A stretch of DNA of 64,000 bases from Pseudomonas sp. 8AS (GCF_902506505.1 NZ_LR733406.1:806001-870000); one strand, 5' to 3'. Shown: positions 23,454 to 32,748, counted from the first letter of the stretch. The notes: a model not told the origin generated them from the letters alone. A program made the numbers and translations.

Positions 23454-24574
23454 GTACGGCCGCGAACGACCAGCAGTTCATGGCCCGTGCGCTGGAACTG
23501 GCGCGCAAGGGCCTGTATTCCACCCATCCCAACCCTCGCGTCGGCTGCGTCATCGTGCGTGACGGGCAGATTGTCGGCGAAGGCTGGCACGCCCGCGCCG
23601 GCGAGCCGCATGCCGAAGTGCATGCCCTGCGCCAGGCCGGCGGGCGGGCCCAGGGGGCCACCGCCTACGTCACCCTGGAGCCCTGCAGCCACCACGGGCG
23701 TACGCCACCCTGCGCCGATGCGCTGGTGGCGGCCGGTGTGGCGCGCGTGGTGGCGGCCATGCAGGACCCCAATCCGCAGGTGTCCGGCCAGGGCCTGCTG
23801 CGCCTGATGCACGCCGGCATCGCGGTGCACAGCGGCGTGCTGGAGGCCGAGGCGCGGGCGCTGAATGCCGGTTTCATCAAGCGCATGGAGCAGGGCCTGC
23901 CGTTCGTGCGGGTCAAGCTGGCCATGAGCCTGGACGGGCGCACGGCCATGGCCAGCGGCGAGAGCCAGTGGATCACCGGCTCCGAGGCGCGCTCGGCGGT
24001 GCAGCGCCTGCGTGCGCGGGCCAGCGTGATCCTTACCGGCGCCGATACCGTGCTCACCGACCAGGCGCGCCTCACCGTGCGCCCCGATGAGCTGGGTCTG
24101 GGTGCCGAGCAGGCGGCCCTGGCGGTCAGCCGGCCGCCGTTGCGCGTGCTGGTCGACGGGCGCCTGCGCGTGCCGCTGTCCGCGCCCTTCTATCAGGCCG
24201 GGCCGGCGCTGGTGGCCACCTGCGCCGCCGCTGCCGCCCGCGATCGCTTTCTCGAGGACGGCCACGAACTGCTCGCCGTGCCGGGCAGCAATGGCCATGT
24301 CGACCTGCGCAAGCTGCTCATGGAACTGGCCAGTCGCGGCGCCAACGAAGTGCTGGTCGAGGCCGGGCCGCGCCTGGCCGGGGCCTTTGCCCGCGCCGGG
24401 CTGGTCGACGAGTACCAGCTGTTCGTCGCGCCCAAGTTCCTCGGCTCCAGCGCCCGCCCGCTGCTGGACTGGCCGCTGGCACGCATGGCCGAGGCGCAGG
24501 AGCTGGAGATCCGCGAGATCCGCGCGGTCGGCGCCGACTGGCGGATCATCGCGGTACCCAAACGCCCCGCGTAG
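23450..24574 (+). CDS. ribD: Riboflavin biosynthesis deaminase/reductase RibD
   Basis: The 374-residue bifunctional enzyme deaminates and then reduces the pyrimidine product of GTP cyclohydrolase II. The N-terminal cytidine-deaminase-like domain (about 1-145) carries the zinc ligands HAEVHAL and [11 protein letters not shown]. The C-terminal reductase domain (about 150-370) starts [20 protein letters not shown] and contains the NADPH-binding region [13 protein letters not shown]. It overlaps nrdR by four bases, and the FMN riboswitch follows it. Confidence 0.97.
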   Translation: MSTAANDQQFMARALELARKGLYSTHPNPRVGCVIVRDGQIVGEGWHARAGEPHAEVHALRQAGGRAQGATAYVTLEPCSHHGRTPPCADALVAAGVARVVAAMQDPNPQVSGQGLLRLMHAGIAVHSGVLEAEARALNAGFIKRMEQGLPFVRVKLAMSLDGRTAMASGESQWITGSEARSAVQRLRARASVILTGADTVLTDQARLTVRPDELGLGAEQAALAVSRPPLRVLVDGRLRVPLSAPFYQAGPALVATCAAAAARDRFLEDGHELLAVPGSNGHVDLRKLLMELASRGANEVLVEAGPRLAGAFARAGLVDEYQLFVAPKFLGSSARPLLDWPLARMAEAQELEIREIRAVGADWRIIAVPKRPA

Positions 24575-24629
24575 AAGCCTGGCGGGCTTTTGTGGTAAAA
24601 CGTCCCGCGCAGCCCCTGGTGGCTGCAAC

Positions 24630-24790
24630 GTTCTCAGGGCGGGGTGCAATTCCCCACCGGCGGTAATGACATGCTGAGTGTCTAGCCCGCGAGCGCTTGC
24701 CTACCCTGACCCGGGCGGCAAGGTCAGCAGACCCGGTGTGATTCCGGGGCCGACGGTCATAGTCCGGATAAAGAGAGAGCGGGATTCCCT
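24630..24790 (+). promoter_or_regulatory. FMN riboswitch (RFN element)
   Basis: The conserved RFN blocks are visible in order: TCAGGGCGGGGTGCAATTCC, CCACCGGCGGTAA, AGCCCGCGAGCGC, GGTCAGCAGACCCGGTGTGA, TTCCGGGGCCGACGGTCATA and GTCCGGATAAAGAGAGA. It lies in the ribD-ribC gap, as in other Pseudomonas. The downstream hairpin at 24841-24861 (CCTGTTT with GAACAGG) overlaps a GGAG ribosome site, so control may be at translation initiation of the leader ORF and ribC. Confidence 0.95.
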
Positions 24791-24872
24791 CCGAGGGCGC
24801 GGCTGGCCTGCGCCCGTGAAATCCCTATCGATCCCATCGCCCTGTTTGTTTTCCGAACAGGAGTGCGTAGTG

Positions 24873-24944
24873 ATGTCTTATGCTTTTCGTTCTGCCCGCC
24901 GCCCCGTGCGCGGCGGCGGTGCGTTGCCAGTAGGGGAGGTCTGA
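24873..24944 (+). CDS. Short leader ORF coupled to ribC
   Basis: A 23-codon frame (MSYAFRSARRPVRGGGALPV and three more residues) starts nine bases after an AGGAG ribosome site at the 3' end of the FMN-riboswitch leader. It stops in TGATG, overlapping the ribC start. Its Arg/Gly-rich sequence matches no domain I know. The ribC ribosome site (GGGGAGG) lies inside this frame, so translation of the leader could control access to it. Whether it is translated cannot be told from one sequence. Confidence 0.45.
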   Translation: MSYAFRSARRPVRGGGALPVGEV

Positions 24945-25612
24945 TGTTTACCGGAATCATCGAAGCGATCGGCACCATTCGGGCGCTGAGCCCCAAGGGC
25001 GGCGACGTGCGCGTGTATGTCGAGACCGGCAAGCTCGACCTGGCTGATGTGAAGCTGGGTGACAGCATCGCGGTGAACGGCATCTGCCTGACTGCCGTGG
25101 AGCTGCCCGGCAACGGCTTCTGGGCCGACGTCAGCCGCGAGACCCTGGCGCGCAGCGCCTTCATCGACTTGAAAGCAGGCAGCAGGGTCAACCTGGAAAA
25201 GGCCCTGACCCCGACCACCCGCCTTGGCGGCCATCTGGTCAGCGGCCATGTCGACGGCGTCGGCGAGGTCGTCTCCCGCGAGGAGAATGCCCGCGCCATC
25301 CAGTTCCGCATCCGCGCGCCGCGCGAGCTGGCCAAGTACATCGCGCTGAAGGGCTCGATCACCGTCGACGGCACCAGCCTGACGGTGAACGCGGTGAATG
25401 GCGCCGAGTTCGAGCTGACCATAGTGCCGCACACCCTGGTCGAGACCATCATGGCCGACTACCGCCCCGGGCGGCAGGTCAACCTGGAGGTCGACCTGCT
25501 GGCGCGCTACCTGGAGCGCCTGCTGCTCGGCGACAAGGCCGCCGAACCCAGTGCCTCCGGCATCAGCGAAAGTTTCCTGGCCGAGCACGGCTTCCTGAAC
25601 CCGTCTCGATAA
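24944..25612 (+). CDS. ribC: Riboflavin synthase alpha chain
   Basis: The 222-residue enzyme converts two 6,7-dimethyl-8-ribityllumazines to riboflavin. Two tandem lumazine-binding beta barrels are seen: residues 1-97 (MFTGIIEAIGTI, GICLTAVE) and 98-196 (GGHLVSGHVDGVG, TSLTVN). I chose the ATG at 24944 because MFTGIIE is the universal start and GGGGAGG precedes it. The symbol ribC follows Pseudomonas usage; ribE is used for the same enzyme elsewhere. It is controlled by the FMN riboswitch upstream. Confidence 0.96.
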   Translation: MFTGIIEAIGTIRALSPKGGDVRVYVETGKLDLADVKLGDSIAVNGICLTAVELPGNGFWADVSRETLARSAFIDLKAGSRVNLEKALTPTTRLGGHLVSGHVDGVGEVVSREENARAIQFRIRAPRELAKYIALKGSITVDGTSLTVNAVNGAEFELTIVPHTLVETIMADYRPGRQVNLEVDLLARYLERLLLGDKAAEPSASGISESFLAEHGFLNPSR

Positions 25613-25633
25613 TGAATTGAAGGAACAGCCCTC

Positions 25634-26728
25634 ATGGCTCTGAATACCGCAGAAGAACTGATCGAAGACATCCGCGCCGGCAAGATGGTCATCCTCATGG
25701 ATGACGAGGACCGCGAGAACGAAGGCGACATCATCATCGCGTCGGACTGCGTGCAGGCCGAACATATCAACTTCATGGCCCGCTTCGCCCGTGGTCTGAT
25801 CTGCATGCCGATGAGCCGCGAGCGCTGCGAACTGCTCAAGCTGCCGCTGATGGCGCCGCGCAACGGCTCCGGCTTCGGCACCAAGTTCACCGTCTCCATC
25901 GAGGCCGCCGAGGGCGTGACCACCGGCATCTCCGCCGCCGACCGCGCGCGTACCGTGCAGGCCGCCGTGGCCAAGGGCGCCGTGGCCGACGACATCGTCA
26001 GCCCCGGCCACATCTTCCCGCTGATGGCCCAGCCCGGTGGCGTGCTGGCCCGTGCCGGGCACACCGAGGCGGCCTGCGACCTGGCGCGCATGGCCGGTTT
26101 CGAGCCGAGCGGGGTGATCTGCGAGATCATGAACGACGACGGCACCATGGCCCGTCGCCCCGAGCTGGAAGTGTTCGCCGAGCAGCACAACCTGAAGATC
26201 GGCACCATCGCCGATCTGATCCACTACCGCCTGATCCACGAGCGCACCGTGCAGCGCGTCAGCGAGCAGAAGATCGACAGTGAGCTGGGCCAGTTCAACC
26301 TGGTCAGCTACCGCGATGCCCTGGACGACAGCGTGCACATGGCCCTGACCCTGGGCAGCATCTGCGCCGAGACGCCGACCCTGGTGCGCGTGCACAACGC
26401 CGATCCGCTGCGTGACCTGTTCCTGGTCAAGCAGGCCGGGCGCTGGAGCCTGCGCGCGGCCATGGCCGAAGTGGCCAAGGCCGGTAGCGGCGTGGTGCTG
26501 TTGCTGGGCAATCCGATCAACGGTCCGGAGCTGCTGGCCCAGCTCGAACGCCCCCAGGGCGCCGAGAGCAAGTCGGCCAGCCCGACGACCTACAGCACCG
26601 TGGGTGCCGGCTCGCAGATCTTGCGTGACCTCGGCGTGCGCAAGATGCGCCTGCTCAGCTCGCCGATGAAGTTCAACGCGATATCCGGTTTCGACCTGGA
26701 AGTAGTAGAATACCTGCCCGCTGAATGA
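25634..26728 (+). CDS. ribB: 3,4-Dihydroxy-2-butanone-4-phosphate synthase with degenerate RibA-like domain (RibBX)
   Basis: The 364-residue protein has an intact RibB domain (about 1-205; MDDEDRENEGDIIIAS, SAADRARTV, SPGHIFPLMAQPGGVLARAGHTEAA) that makes the four-carbon precursor of lumazine. The C-terminal part (about 210-360) is homologous to GTP cyclohydrolase II but lacks the zinc cysteines: the usual HSECLTGD...CDCG region reads HNADPLRDLFLVKQAGRW. That half is therefore unlikely to hydrolyse GTP, consistent with a stand-alone ribA at 30775. Such RibBX proteins are known in Pseudomonas and relatives. Confidence 0.94.
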   Translation: MALNTAEELIEDIRAGKMVILMDDEDRENEGDIIIASDCVQAEHINFMARFARGLICMPMSRERCELLKLPLMAPRNGSGFGTKFTVSIEAAEGVTTGISAADRARTVQAAVAKGAVADDIVSPGHIFPLMAQPGGVLARAGHTEAACDLARMAGFEPSGVICEIMNDDGTMARRPELEVFAEQHNLKIGTIADLIHYRLIHERTVQRVSEQKIDSELGQFNLVSYRDALDDSVHMALTLGSICAETPTLVRVHNADPLRDLFLVKQAGRWSLRAAMAEVAKAGSGVVLLLGNPINGPELLAQLERPQGAESKSASPTTYSTVGAGSQILRDLGVRKMRLLSSPMKFNAISGFDLEVVEYLPAE

Positions 26729-26787
26729 CCGTCCGGGCCGAGCGCAGCCTGCGCCGGCCCGTTTCGTCGTTCTACCTTGATACCCAC

Positions 26788-26812
26788 GGGACGCCACCGG
26801 CGTCCCGGCTCT
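26788..26812 (+). terminator. Hairpin in the ribBX-ribH gap, possible attenuator
   Basis: A perfect 8-bp stem, GGGACGCC-ACC-GGCGTCCC (26788-26806), is followed by GGCTCTTTA rather than a clean T-run. It lies about 28 bases before the ribH start. It may weaken read-through or mark mRNA processing; as a terminator it is weak. Confidence 0.35.
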
Positions 26813-26834
26813 TTATACAGACCGAGACTCGCCC

Positions 26835-27311
26835 ATGACCCTGAAGACCATCGAAGGTACCTTCATCGCCCCCAAAGGCCGCTACGCCCTGGTGGTTGGC
26901 CGCTTCAACAGCTTCGTCGTCGAAAGCCTGGTCAGTGGCGCAGTCGACGCCCTGGTGCGCCACGGCGTGAGCGAAAGCGACATCACCATCATCCGCGCGC
27001 CGGGTGCCTTCGAGATCCCGCTGGTCACCCAGAAAGTCGCCCAGCGTGGCGAATACGCCGCGATCATCGCCCTCGGCGCCGTGATCCGTGGCGGCACCCC
27101 GCACTTCGAATACGTCGCCGGCGAGTGCACCAAGGGCCTGGCCCAGGTCTCCATGGAATACGGCGTACCGGTGGCCTTCGGCGTGCTGACCGTCGACTCC
27201 ATCGAGCAAGCCATCGAGCGTTCCGGCACCAAGGCCGGCAACAAGGGCGCCGAAGCTGCCCTGTCCGCTCTGGAAATGGTCAGTCTGCTGGCGCAGCTGG
27301 AGGCCAAGTGA
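26835..27311 (+). CDS. ribH: 6,7-Dimethyl-8-ribityllumazine synthase RibH
   Basis: The 158-residue subunit of the icosahedral lumazine synthase condenses the RibB product with the RibD-derived diaminouracil. Family marks are [11 protein letters not shown], the APGAFEIPL loop, [17 protein letters not shown] with the catalytic histidine region, and [16 protein letters not shown]. Length is typical. It overlaps nusB by four bases (GTGA). In P. aeruginosa nomenclature it is also called ribE. Confidence 0.97.
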   Translation: MTLKTIEGTFIAPKGRYALVVGRFNSFVVESLVSGAVDALVRHGVSESDITIIRAPGAFEIPLVTQKVAQRGEYAAIIALGAVIRGGTPHFEYVAGECTKGLAQVSMEYGVPVAFGVLTVDSIEQAIERSGTKAGNKGAEAALSALEMVSLLAQLEAK

Positions 27312-27793
27312 GCCTTAACCACGACGACAGCCAGGACGCTCCGCAGCCCAAGGCCAAGGGCAAGATCGCTACCCGCCGGGTCGCCCGTACCCTGGGCATG
27401 CAGGCCCTGTATCAGTGGCACATGGCCGGCCAGTCGCTGAACGAGATCGAAGCGCAGTTCCGCGTCGACAACGACTTCAGCGGCGTCGACGGCGCCTACT
27501 TCCACGAGATTCTCGTCGGTGTGGCCACCCAGAAGACCGAGATCGACGAGGCCATCGTGCCTTGCCTGGATCGCCCGCTGGAAGAGCTGGACCCGGTCGA
27601 GCTGGCCATCCTGCGCCTGTCCACCTGGGAGCTGCGCAACCGGCTCGACGTGCCCTACCGCGTGGTGATCAACGAAGGCATCGAGCTGGCCAAGGTGTTC
27701 GGCGCCACCGACGGCCACAAGTTCGTCAACGGCGTTCTGGACAAGCTGGCGCCCACCCTGCGTGCCGCCGAAGTCAGCGCCCACAAGCGCTGA
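27308..27793 (+). CDS. nusB: Transcription antitermination factor NusB
   Basis: The 161-residue all-helical protein works with NusE and boxA RNA in rRNA antitermination. The GTG at 27308 overlaps the ribH stop. The N-terminal arginine-rich helix ([16 protein letters not shown]) and the C-terminal [15 protein letters not shown] and [20 protein letters not shown] segments are diagnostic. The ribH-nusB-thiL order is conserved among proteobacteria. Confidence 0.97.
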   Translation: MSLNHDDSQDAPQPKAKGKIATRRVARTLGMQALYQWHMAGQSLNEIEAQFRVDNDFSGVDGAYFHEILVGVATQKTEIDEAIVPCLDRPLEELDPVELAILRLSTWELRNRLDVPYRVVINEGIELAKVFGATDGHKFVNGVLDKLAPTLRAAEVSAHKR

Positions 27794-27797
27794 GTCC

Positions 27798-28763
27798 TTG
27801 GGCGAATTCGAGCTGATCCGCCGCTTCTTCGCCGCCGCGCCCTGTGCGCAGGCGGCCGAAGGAGTGGCCCTGGGCATCGGCGACGACTGCGCCCTGCTGC
27901 AACTGCCGGCCGGCGAACAGCTGGCGGTGTCCACCGATACCCTGGTGGTCGGTGTGCATTTCCCTGCCTCCGCCGATCCCTTCCTGCTCGGCCAGCGCGC
28001 GCTGGCAGTGGCGGCCAGCGACCTGGCGGCCATGGGCGCCACGCCCCTGGGCTTTACCCTGGCCATCACCCTGCCGCAGGCCGACGAGGCCTGGCTGCAG
28101 GGCTTCGCCCGCGGCCTGTCGCAGATGGCCGGGGGCTGCGGCCTGGCTCTGGTCGGTGGCGATACCACCCGTGGCCCGCTGAGCCTGACCGTCACGGTGT
28201 TCGGCCGGGTGCCGGCCGGTCGGGCGCTGACCCGTAGCGGCGCTCGCCCCGGCGACCTGCTGTGTGTCGGTGGCGCGCTGGGTGATGGCGCCGGCGCGCT
28301 GCCGCTGGTGCTGGGGCAGCGCCAGGCGACGGACGCGGCGGCGGAGCATCTGCTGCAGCGCTACTGGGCGCCGCAGCCGCAACTGGGCCTCGGCCTGCTG
28401 CTGCGCGGCAAGGCCACGGCGGCGCTGGATGTGTCCGATGGCCTGCTGGCCGACTGCGGGCATATCGCCAGGGCTTCGGCCGTGGCGCTGCACATCGAGC
28501 TGGCGCGGGTGCCTATGTCGCCGGCCCTGCAGGCCATCGCCGGGGCGACGGCGGCCGATTGTGCTCTGGCCGGTGGCGACGACTACGTGCTGGCCTTTAC
28601 CCTGCCGCCCGAGCATCTGGCTGCCGTGCAGGCGGCCTGGCCGGCGACCGTGGTGATCGGTCGCGCCCTGGCCGGTGCGGGAGTGACGCTGCTGGATGAC
28701 AGCGGTGCCGTGATCCAACCGCCACGGGCGGGCTATCAACATTTCGGGAGTTCGGGTGACTGA
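27798..28763 (+). CDS. thiL: Thiamine-monophosphate kinase ThiL
   Basis: The 321-residue enzyme phosphorylates thiamine monophosphate to the diphosphate. I place the start at the TTG at 27798 because it gives the family N-terminus MGEFELIRRFF and lies four bases after nusB; the longer in-frame ATG would run inside nusB. ATP/metal-binding segments GIGDDCALL, VSTDTLVVGVHF, DLAAMGATPLGFTLAI and VGGDTTRGPL are present, with the substrate-side ALDVSDGLLADCGH and GGDDYVLAFT. It overlaps pgpA by eight bases. Confidence 0.95.
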   Translation: MGEFELIRRFFAAAPCAQAAEGVALGIGDDCALLQLPAGEQLAVSTDTLVVGVHFPASADPFLLGQRALAVAASDLAAMGATPLGFTLAITLPQADEAWLQGFARGLSQMAGGCGLALVGGDTTRGPLSLTVTVFGRVPAGRALTRSGARPGDLLCVGGALGDGAGALPLVLGQRQATDAAAEHLLQRYWAPQPQLGLGLLLRGKATAALDVSDGLLADCGHIARASAVALHIELARVPMSPALQAIAGATAADCALAGGDDYVLAFTLPPEHLAAVQAAWPATVVIGRALAGAGVTLLDDSGAVIQPPRAGYQHFGSSGD

Positions 28764-29241
28764 TTCGGTACGCGTGGCGCCGCAGGTGTGGCGCAATCCC
28801 TGGCATTTTCTGGCCTTCGGCTTCGGCTCCGGGCTGATGCCCAAGGCGCCCGGCACCTGGGGTTCGCTGGTGGCCATCCCGTTCATCCCGCTGTGGCAGC
28901 TGCTGCCGGACTGGGGCTACTGGCTGCTGCTGGGCGTGACCATGCTGTTCGGCTTCTGGCTGTGCGGCCGGGTCGCCACGGACATGAAGGTGCACGACCA
29001 CGAAGGCATCGTCTGGGACGAGATGGTCGGCATGTGGATCACCCTGTGGCTGGTGCCCGCGGGCTGGCACTGGATCCTGCTGGGCTTTCTGGTGTTCCGC
29101 TTCTTCGACATTCTCAAGCCCTGGCCGATCCGCTGGATCGACCGCCATGTGCATGGCGGAGTGGGCATCATGCTCGACGATGTGCTGGCCGGGGTGTTCG
29201 CCTGGCTGACCATGCAGCTGATCGTCTGGGGCGTGGCATAG
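28756..29241 (+). CDS. pgpA: Phosphatidylglycerophosphatase A
   Basis: The 161-residue inner-membrane enzyme dephosphorylates phosphatidylglycerophosphate in phospholipid synthesis. It starts at a GTG inside the end of thiL. The family motifs FGSGLMPKAPGTWGSL, the acidic DEMVGMW segment, FRFFDILKPWP and GIMLDDVLAG are visible, with four hydrophobic segments. thiL-pgpA adjacency is common in gamma-proteobacteria. Confidence 0.95.
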   Translation: MTDSVRVAPQVWRNPWHFLAFGFGSGLMPKAPGTWGSLVAIPFIPLWQLLPDWGYWLLLGVTMLFGFWLCGRVATDMKVHDHEGIVWDEMVGMWITLWLVPAGWHWILLGFLVFRFFDILKPWPIRWIDRHVHGGVGIMLDDVLAGVFAWLTMQLIVWGVA

Positions 29242-29254
29242 GCAGGAGACTGGC

Positions 29255-30010
29255 ATGCGTGCGTGGCTGCTGGCTGGGCTGCTGATTATCCTGGGGCTGC
29301 CGGCCGTGCAGGCCGCAGAGGGGCGGCCCAGGGAAATCCTGCTGGTCAGCGAGCGCTGGCCGGGCCATACCAATGCCGACGGCAGTGGCCTGGCCTGGGA
29401 GATCATGCGCCTGGTATTCGAGCCGGCGGGCGTGAAGATGACCGTGCGCATCGAGCCCTATACCCGCGCGCTCGGTCTGGTGCAGCGCGGCGAGGCGGAT
29501 GCCTGGCTGGGTTCCTATCGCGACGAGGTCAAGGAGCGGACGCACTATCCGCGCTGGCCCTACGATGCCGACCGCATCGTCGCCCTGGGCCTGAGCAGCC
29601 GCCCACCGGCGCGGCTGGCGGAGCTGGGGGGCTATCGCCTGGCCTGGATGCGTGGCTATGGCTACCAGCAGTACCTGCCGGGCATCGTCCGCTACCATGA
29701 GGTGCAGCGTAGCGGCGATATCCTCGCCATGCTCGAACGCGGGCATGCCGACTTCTATATCGATGCCAGTACCGAAGTGGCCGATATCCTCAGGCATGCC
29801 GAAACGGAACGCTTCCGCATCAGCGCGCTGACCCGCTTGCCGCTGTATCCCGGCTTTGCCGATACTGCGCGTGGTCGCGCCCTGGCCGCCCTCTACGACC
29901 GGCGCATGGCCGTGCTGGTGAACGATGGCAGCCTGCGTCCGCTGTTTCGCCGCTGGCGGCAGCCTTACCCTTTCGATCAGGACATGGAGAGACCCGATGC
30001 GTCACCTTGA
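29255..30010 (+). CDS. Periplasmic substrate-binding protein (SBP_bac_3-like)
   Basis: The 251-residue secreted protein has a signal peptide (RAWLLAGLLIILGLPAVQA) and a type 2 periplasmic-binding fold of the amino-acid family 3 kind (GLAWEIMRLVFEPAGVKMTV, RGEADAWLGSYRDE, HADFYIDASTEV). No membrane or ATPase partner is adjacent, so it may be an orphan sensor-type binding protein rather than a transporter part. The ligand is unknown. It overlaps the following aspartyl-protease gene by 14 bases. Confidence 0.8.
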   Translation: MRAWLLAGLLIILGLPAVQAAEGRPREILLVSERWPGHTNADGSGLAWEIMRLVFEPAGVKMTVRIEPYTRALGLVQRGEADAWLGSYRDEVKERTHYPRWPYDADRIVALGLSSRPPARLAELGGYRLAWMRGYGYQQYLPGIVRYHEVQRSGDILAMLERGHADFYIDASTEVADILRHAETERFRISALTRLPLYPGFADTARGRALAALYDRRMAVLVNDGSLRPLFRRWRQPYPFDQDMERPDASP

Positions 30011-30647
30011 AGTGCTGGCTGCCGGCCTGCTGCTGGCCATCAGCCCGCTGTTGCAGGCGCAAACCCAGGTGCAGGTGGTGGGGCTGTTCCCCAATGCCGC
30101 GGTGCTGCTGGTGGACGGTCAGCGCAAGCTGGTGAAGGTCGGCCAGACCGGCCCCGGTGGCGTGCAGGTGGTCAGCGCCGACAGCAAGGGCGCGCGCCTG
30201 CGCGTGGATGGCGTGGAGCGCAGCTACGACCTGTCACGCGAGTACAACCAGGGCGGCAGTACGGCCCCGCAGGCGGAAAAGGTCAGCATCAGCAAGGGGG
30301 TGGGCAACCACTTCTGGGTGGCCGGCTCGGCCAATGGCCATCCGGTGCAGTTCCTCGTCGATACCGGGGCCACGACCGTGGCCATGAACGAAGGCCAGGC
30401 GCGGCGCCTGGGCATCGACTACCGGGTGGTGGGCCGGCCGATGGTGGCCAGCACCGCCGGCGGCAACGTCAGGGGCTGGCGGATCAAGCTGGATGTAGTC
30501 AAGGTCGGTGGCCTGGAAGTGCTCGGCGTCGAGGCCGTGGTGTTGGAAGGCGACTCGCCCACCGAAGTGCTGCTGGGCATGAGCTTCCTCAGCCGGGTGC
30601 GCTGGCGTGAGGAAAATGGCGTGCTGCAGCTGGAGTCGAAGATCTGA
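29997..30647 (+). CDS. Retropepsin-like periplasmic aspartyl protease
   Basis: The 216-residue protein starts at the ATG at 29997, giving a signal peptide cleaved near LLQAQ. It has an N-terminal beta domain (about 25-90) and a single-lobe retropepsin domain (about 100-215) with the catalytic [12 protein letters not shown] motif (Asp about 122), the flap region and the [14 protein letters not shown] segment of the clan AA family (TIGR02281 type). Single-lobe enzymes act as dimers. A paralogue lies at 51239-51784. Substrate unknown. Confidence 0.85.
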   Translation: MRHLEVLAAGLLLAISPLLQAQTQVQVVGLFPNAAVLLVDGQRKLVKVGQTGPGGVQVVSADSKGARLRVDGVERSYDLSREYNQGGSTAPQAEKVSISKGVGNHFWVAGSANGHPVQFLVDTGATTVAMNEGQARRLGIDYRVVGRPMVASTAGGNVRGWRIKLDVVKVGGLEVLGVEAVVLEGDSPTEVLLGMSFLSRVRWREENGVLQLESKI

Positions 30648-30774
30648 CGGCCTGTTAGCCGGGGCCATTCATCGAACGGCCCGATCCTTATCCCGCACAA
30701 TTCACGCTGCGCTGCAGCCGGGTGCTGCTGGTACAATGCCGGCCTTTCTGCCGATCACTCAACAGGAGCACCCG

Positions 30775-31386
30775 GTGTCCGTTGTCTTCGTCGCCGCCTC
30801 CCAGCTGCCTACGCCTTTCGCGACTTTCACCATGCACGGCTTCCTCGATGAGGAGACCGGCAAGGAACACGTCGCCCTGACCCTCGGCCAGGTGAACGAT
30901 GGCGCTCCCGTGCTGGGCCGCCTGCACTCCGAGTGCCTGACCGGCGACGCCCTGTTCAGCCAGCGTTGCGACTGCGGCGCCCAGCTCGAAGCGGCCTTGC
31001 GCGCCATCGCCAAGGAAGGTCGCGGCGTGTTGCTGTACCTGCGTCAGGAAGGTCGCGGCATCGGCCTGCTGAACAAGATCCGCGCCTACGAGCTGCAGGA
31101 TGGCGGGGCCGACACGGTCGAGGCCAACGAGCGCCTGGGTTTCGCCGCCGACCAGCGCGACTATTCGATCTGCCAGCCGATGCTCGATCACCTGGGCATC
31201 AGCGCGATCCGCCTGATGACCAACAACCCGCGCAAGGTCAAGGCCCTGGAAGGCTTCGGCGTGCGCGTGGCCGAGCGTCACCCGCTGGAAATCGGCCTCA
31301 ACGTGCACAACCGCAAGTACCTGACGACCAAGGCCGGCAAGCTCGGCCACATGCTCGGCTTGCAGCACCAGGAAGAAGCCGAGTGA
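30775..31386 (+). CDS. ribA: GTP cyclohydrolase II RibA
   Basis: The 203-residue enzyme opens GTP to start riboflavin synthesis. The GTG at 30775 follows AGGAG, which decides the start. The zinc-binding and catalytic region [20 protein letters not shown] has the three cysteines missing from the RibBX domain, and [14 protein letters not shown] and [12 protein letters not shown] are typical. A TACAAT box at 30732 could be its -10, although no good -35 was found. It overlaps the next gene by four bases (GTGA). Confidence 0.97.
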   Translation: MSVVFVAASQLPTPFATFTMHGFLDEETGKEHVALTLGQVNDGAPVLGRLHSECLTGDALFSQRCDCGAQLEAALRAIAKEGRGVLLYLRQEGRGIGLLNKIRAYELQDGGADTVEANERLGFAADQRDYSICQPMLDHLGISAIRLMTNNPRKVKALEGFGVRVAERHPLEIGLNVHNRKYLTTKAGKLGHMLGLQHQEEAE

Positions 31387-31802
31387 CCCGCACCGAGGTG
31401 CGTCGCCGGCTGGCCATCGAATGGTGGCGCCAGCTCGGCCTGACCCTGGCGCCGCTGTTCGTCCTCGGCTTCGTGTTGCGTGGCCAGTCGCCGGTGCTGG
31501 CGATGCTGGAACTGCCGCTGTTCATTGCCGGCATGGCCTCGATGTTCATCACCCTGCCGGTGTTTGCCGCCTACAAGCGCGCCCTGCTCGCCACCAGCAA
31601 GTCGCTGGGGCTGGCCGAGGAACCGGGCGCCTGGATCGAGCTGGCGCGCCGGCGGCGCCTGGGCCTGCTCGCCGCCGGTCTGCCGGCCTGGATCGCCGCC
31701 CTGGCGCTGCTCCCCGGCCTGCATGCGGTGGCGCTGTTCCTCCTCGCCCTGAGCAGCGTGATGCTGCTCTGCCTGTACCGCATTCCACGCCAGCTCGGCT
31801 GA
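31383..31802 (+). CDS. Small membrane protein of unknown function
   Basis: The 139-residue product starts at the GTG overlapping the ribA stop and ends in TGATG, overlapping btuF. About four hydrophobic segments are visible (near residues 18-33, 36-58, 90-108 and 112-130), with an Arg-rich N-terminus ([15 protein letters not shown]). I do not recognise a family. Tight coupling to ribA and btuF supports it being a real gene. Confidence 0.72.
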   Translation: MTRTEVRRRLAIEWWRQLGLTLAPLFVLGFVLRGQSPVLAMLELPLFIAGMASMFITLPVFAAYKRALLATSKSLGLAEEPGAWIELARRRRLGLLAAGLPAWIAALALLPGLHAVALFLLALSSVMLLCLYRIPRQLG

Positions 31803-32599
31803 TGCGCCTGCTGCTCGGCGCCTGCCTGCTGGTTGCGAGCCTGTCGGCGCCGGCCGCCGAGCGGGTGGTCAGCCTGGCGCCCTCGATGTCGGAAATCATG
31901 CTGGAGCTGGGCGCCGGCGAGCTGCTGGTCGGCGTGCTGGATGGCGCCGAGCGTCCGCCGCAACTGGCCGGGGTGGCCTCGGTGGGGCGCTTCGGTACGC
32001 TCGAACTGGAAACCCTGCTGAGCCTCAAGCCGGATCTGTTGCTGCTGTCGCCCGGCAGCCTGCCCGAGGCGCAGCGCCGCCAGTTGGCCGACATCGGCAT
32101 CCCGTTCTATCTGGGCGAGCCCCGAAATCTGGAGCAGCTGGCCGAACAGTTCGCCGAGATCGGCGCGCGGGTCGGCCGTGCCGAACGTGGCCGCCAATTG
32201 CGCGAGCAGTTCCGCGACGGCATGGCCGGGTTGCGCGCACGCTATCGCCGCGAGCAGCCGCTGCCGGTGTTCTACCAGGTCTGGCACCAGCCGCTGTACA
32301 CCATCGGCGCGCAGCAGATTCTCGGCGATGCCCTGGCTGTCTGCGGCGCGCGCAATGTGTTCGAGGACCTGCGCCTGCCGGCGCCGCAGGTCAATGTCGA
32401 GGCGGTGCTGGCCCGGGCGCCGCAGGTGATCCTGGGCGGCAGCGGGGCCGAACTGGAACACTGGCGCGCCTGGCCGCAGCTGCCGGCGGTGCGCCTGAAC
32501 CAGCTCTGGTCGGTGCCGGACAAGGGTATCGAGCGGCCCAGCTTCCAGATGCTGGGCGCTACCGAGAGGCTTTGCGAACTGCTGGCCACGGCTCACTGA
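31802..32599 (+). CDS. btuF: Cobalamin-binding periplasmic protein BtuF
   Basis: The 265-residue secreted protein has a signal peptide ([20 protein letters not shown]-like; cleavage near PAAE) and the class III periplasmic-binding fold with a TroA-like domain: RVVSLAPSMSEIMLELGAGE, LSLKPDLLLLSPG and the C-terminal PDKGIERPSFQMLGATERLC. It would deliver vitamin B12 from BtuB to an inner-membrane permease not encoded here. It converges on the B12 receptor gene btuB. Confidence 0.88.
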   Translation: MRLLLGACLLVASLSAPAAERVVSLAPSMSEIMLELGAGELLVGVLDGAERPPQLAGVASVGRFGTLELETLLSLKPDLLLLSPGSLPEAQRRQLADIGIPFYLGEPRNLEQLAEQFAEIGARVGRAERGRQLREQFRDGMAGLRARYRREQPLPVFYQVWHQPLYTIGAQQILGDALAVCGARNVFEDLRLPAPQVNVEAVLARAPQVILGGSGAELEHWRAWPQLPAVRLNQLWSVPDKGIERPSFQMLGATERLCELLATAH

Positions 32600-32601
32600 G
32601 G

Positions 32602-32710
32602 TTCGCGGTTGAAGCCGCTCCTAGCCAGTGTCGGTGGCCGGCTGAGGAGGGGTGCCCGACCTCGCGCCGCTGACGGCCGCTTCTTGTGTGGGAGCGGCTT
32701 CAGCCGCGAA
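32602..32710. repeat. REPIN: two inverted REP units between btuF and btuB
   Basis: TTCGCGGTTGAAGCCGCTCC (from 32602) and GGAGCGGCTTCAGCCGCGAA (32691-32710) are inverted copies with one mismatch over these 20 bases, about 65 bases apart. This is the classic Pseudomonas REP doublet placed between convergent genes, where it may also end transcription. Confidence 0.88.
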
Positions 32711-32748
32711 CCGGCGCCATGCGCCGGCTTGGCCAAGGTCCCTGCGGC

